6,284 nt of DNA from an uncultured Collinsella sp. (GTDB lineage Bacteria; Actinomycetota; Coriobacteriia; Coriobacteriales; Coriobacteriaceae), in the NCBI GenBank assembly GCA_900551975.1, contig URYA01000095.1, forward strand, positions 1-6,284. The letters run 5' to 3'. The notes beneath the pieces were generated by a model that saw only the letters and a list, made by a program, of their open reading frames with translations, had not been told where the DNA came from and did no database searches. Shown piece by piece: positions 6,058 through 6,284 of this stretch. Positions within the stretch are counted from its first letter, which is position 1. Every line of letters starts with the position of its first letter. Both the position numbers and the translations under genes were made by a program.

Positions 6058-6284
6058 GGCCCTTGGGTACGTCCACTCGCTGGAATCCTTCGGCTCGGTG
6101 GACGGCCCCGGCGTGCGCTTTGTGGTGTTTTTGCAGGGGTGTGCCCTGCGGTGCAAGTACTGCCACAACCCCGAAACATGGGCAGAGGGCGGCGAGGCGT
6201 GGACGGCAGAAGCGCTGTTCCAGCGGGTATACCGCTACCGCAACTACTGGGGCAAAAAGGGCGGCATCACGGTCAGCGGCGGCG
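6044..6284 (+). CDS. pflA: Pyruvate formate-lyase activating enzyme (radical SAM), 5' part, runs off the right edge
   Basis: The first 80 codons of the iron-sulfur enzyme that uses S-adenosylmethionine to place the glycyl radical on PflB. The family start GYVHSLESFGSVDGPGVRF (8-26) is clear. The radical-SAM cluster motif CX3CX2C is Cys33, Cys37 and Cys40 in GCALRCKYCHNP. The SAM-binding region begins with the final SGG at the right edge, where E. coli PflA has SGGE. The ATG at 6044 is the only plausible start before the conserved region and overlaps the pflB stop by 14 bases. No strong ribosome binding sequence is seen before it, so translation is probably coupled to pflB. Its Ala codons include GCA and GCG, resembling the second part of pflB more than the first. 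Activase and substrate may thus come from the same source for the radical domain. Confidence 0.95.
   Translation, partial: MALCKALGYVHSLESFGSVDGPGVRFVVFLQGCALRCKYCHNPETWAEGGEAWTAEALFQRVYRYRNYWGKKGGITVSGG

Noticed and set aside
3754..6168. Minus-strand open frame of 804 codons opposite pflB and pflA
   Set aside because: It is antisense to strongly conserved PFL and activase motifs and its translation has no coherent family features.

Overview
The window looks like chromosomal DNA from a GC-rich anaerobic gut bacterium. The drug-exporter and MarR part and the first part of the pyruvate formate-lyase gene have the base and codon style I associate with Coriobacteriia such as Collinsella. That placement is inference from style, not a match I could run. 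The last part of the window (from roughly 4.8 kb on) has a different codon style, closer to what I associate with Faecalibacterium-like Oscillospiraceae.

Layout: positions 1-3262 hold a leftward operon of three overlapping genes. It starts with a MarR-family regulator, followed by two ABC exporter half-transporters, the second of which runs off the left edge. Overlaps of 4 and 8 bases suggest translational coupling. The first exporter subunit has Asp in place of the Walker B catalytic Glu and Gln in place of the H-loop His. This is the degenerate pattern of heterodimeric exporters of the TM287/288, LmrCD and BmrCD type, so the two subunits probably form one asymmetric pump controlled by the MarR protein.

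Positions 3263-3813 are a divergent, AT-richer intergenic region rich in inverted repeats. One 9-bp repeat overlaps the marR start codon. A larger one, with perfect 12-bp arms, spans 83 bp and covers the candidate marR -35 box. A candidate extended -10 promoter faces pflB and would give a long leader.

Positions 3814-6284 hold a rightward operon: pflB (complete, with catalytic Cys-Cys and the glycyl-radical site) and pflA (its radical-SAM activase, 5' part only, overlapping pflB by 14 bases). Together they make acetyl-CoA and formate from pyruvate under anaerobic conditions.

The most notable observation is that pflB appears to be a mosaic. Leucine and alanine codon choice changes abruptly between about 4725 and 4885 while the reading frame and protein family stay intact. 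This is either homologous recombination/transfer of a pflB 3' end plus pflA, or a chimeric assembly joined at a conserved gene. I found no new multi-gene system, and no tRNA, rRNA, CRISPR array or insertion sequence.
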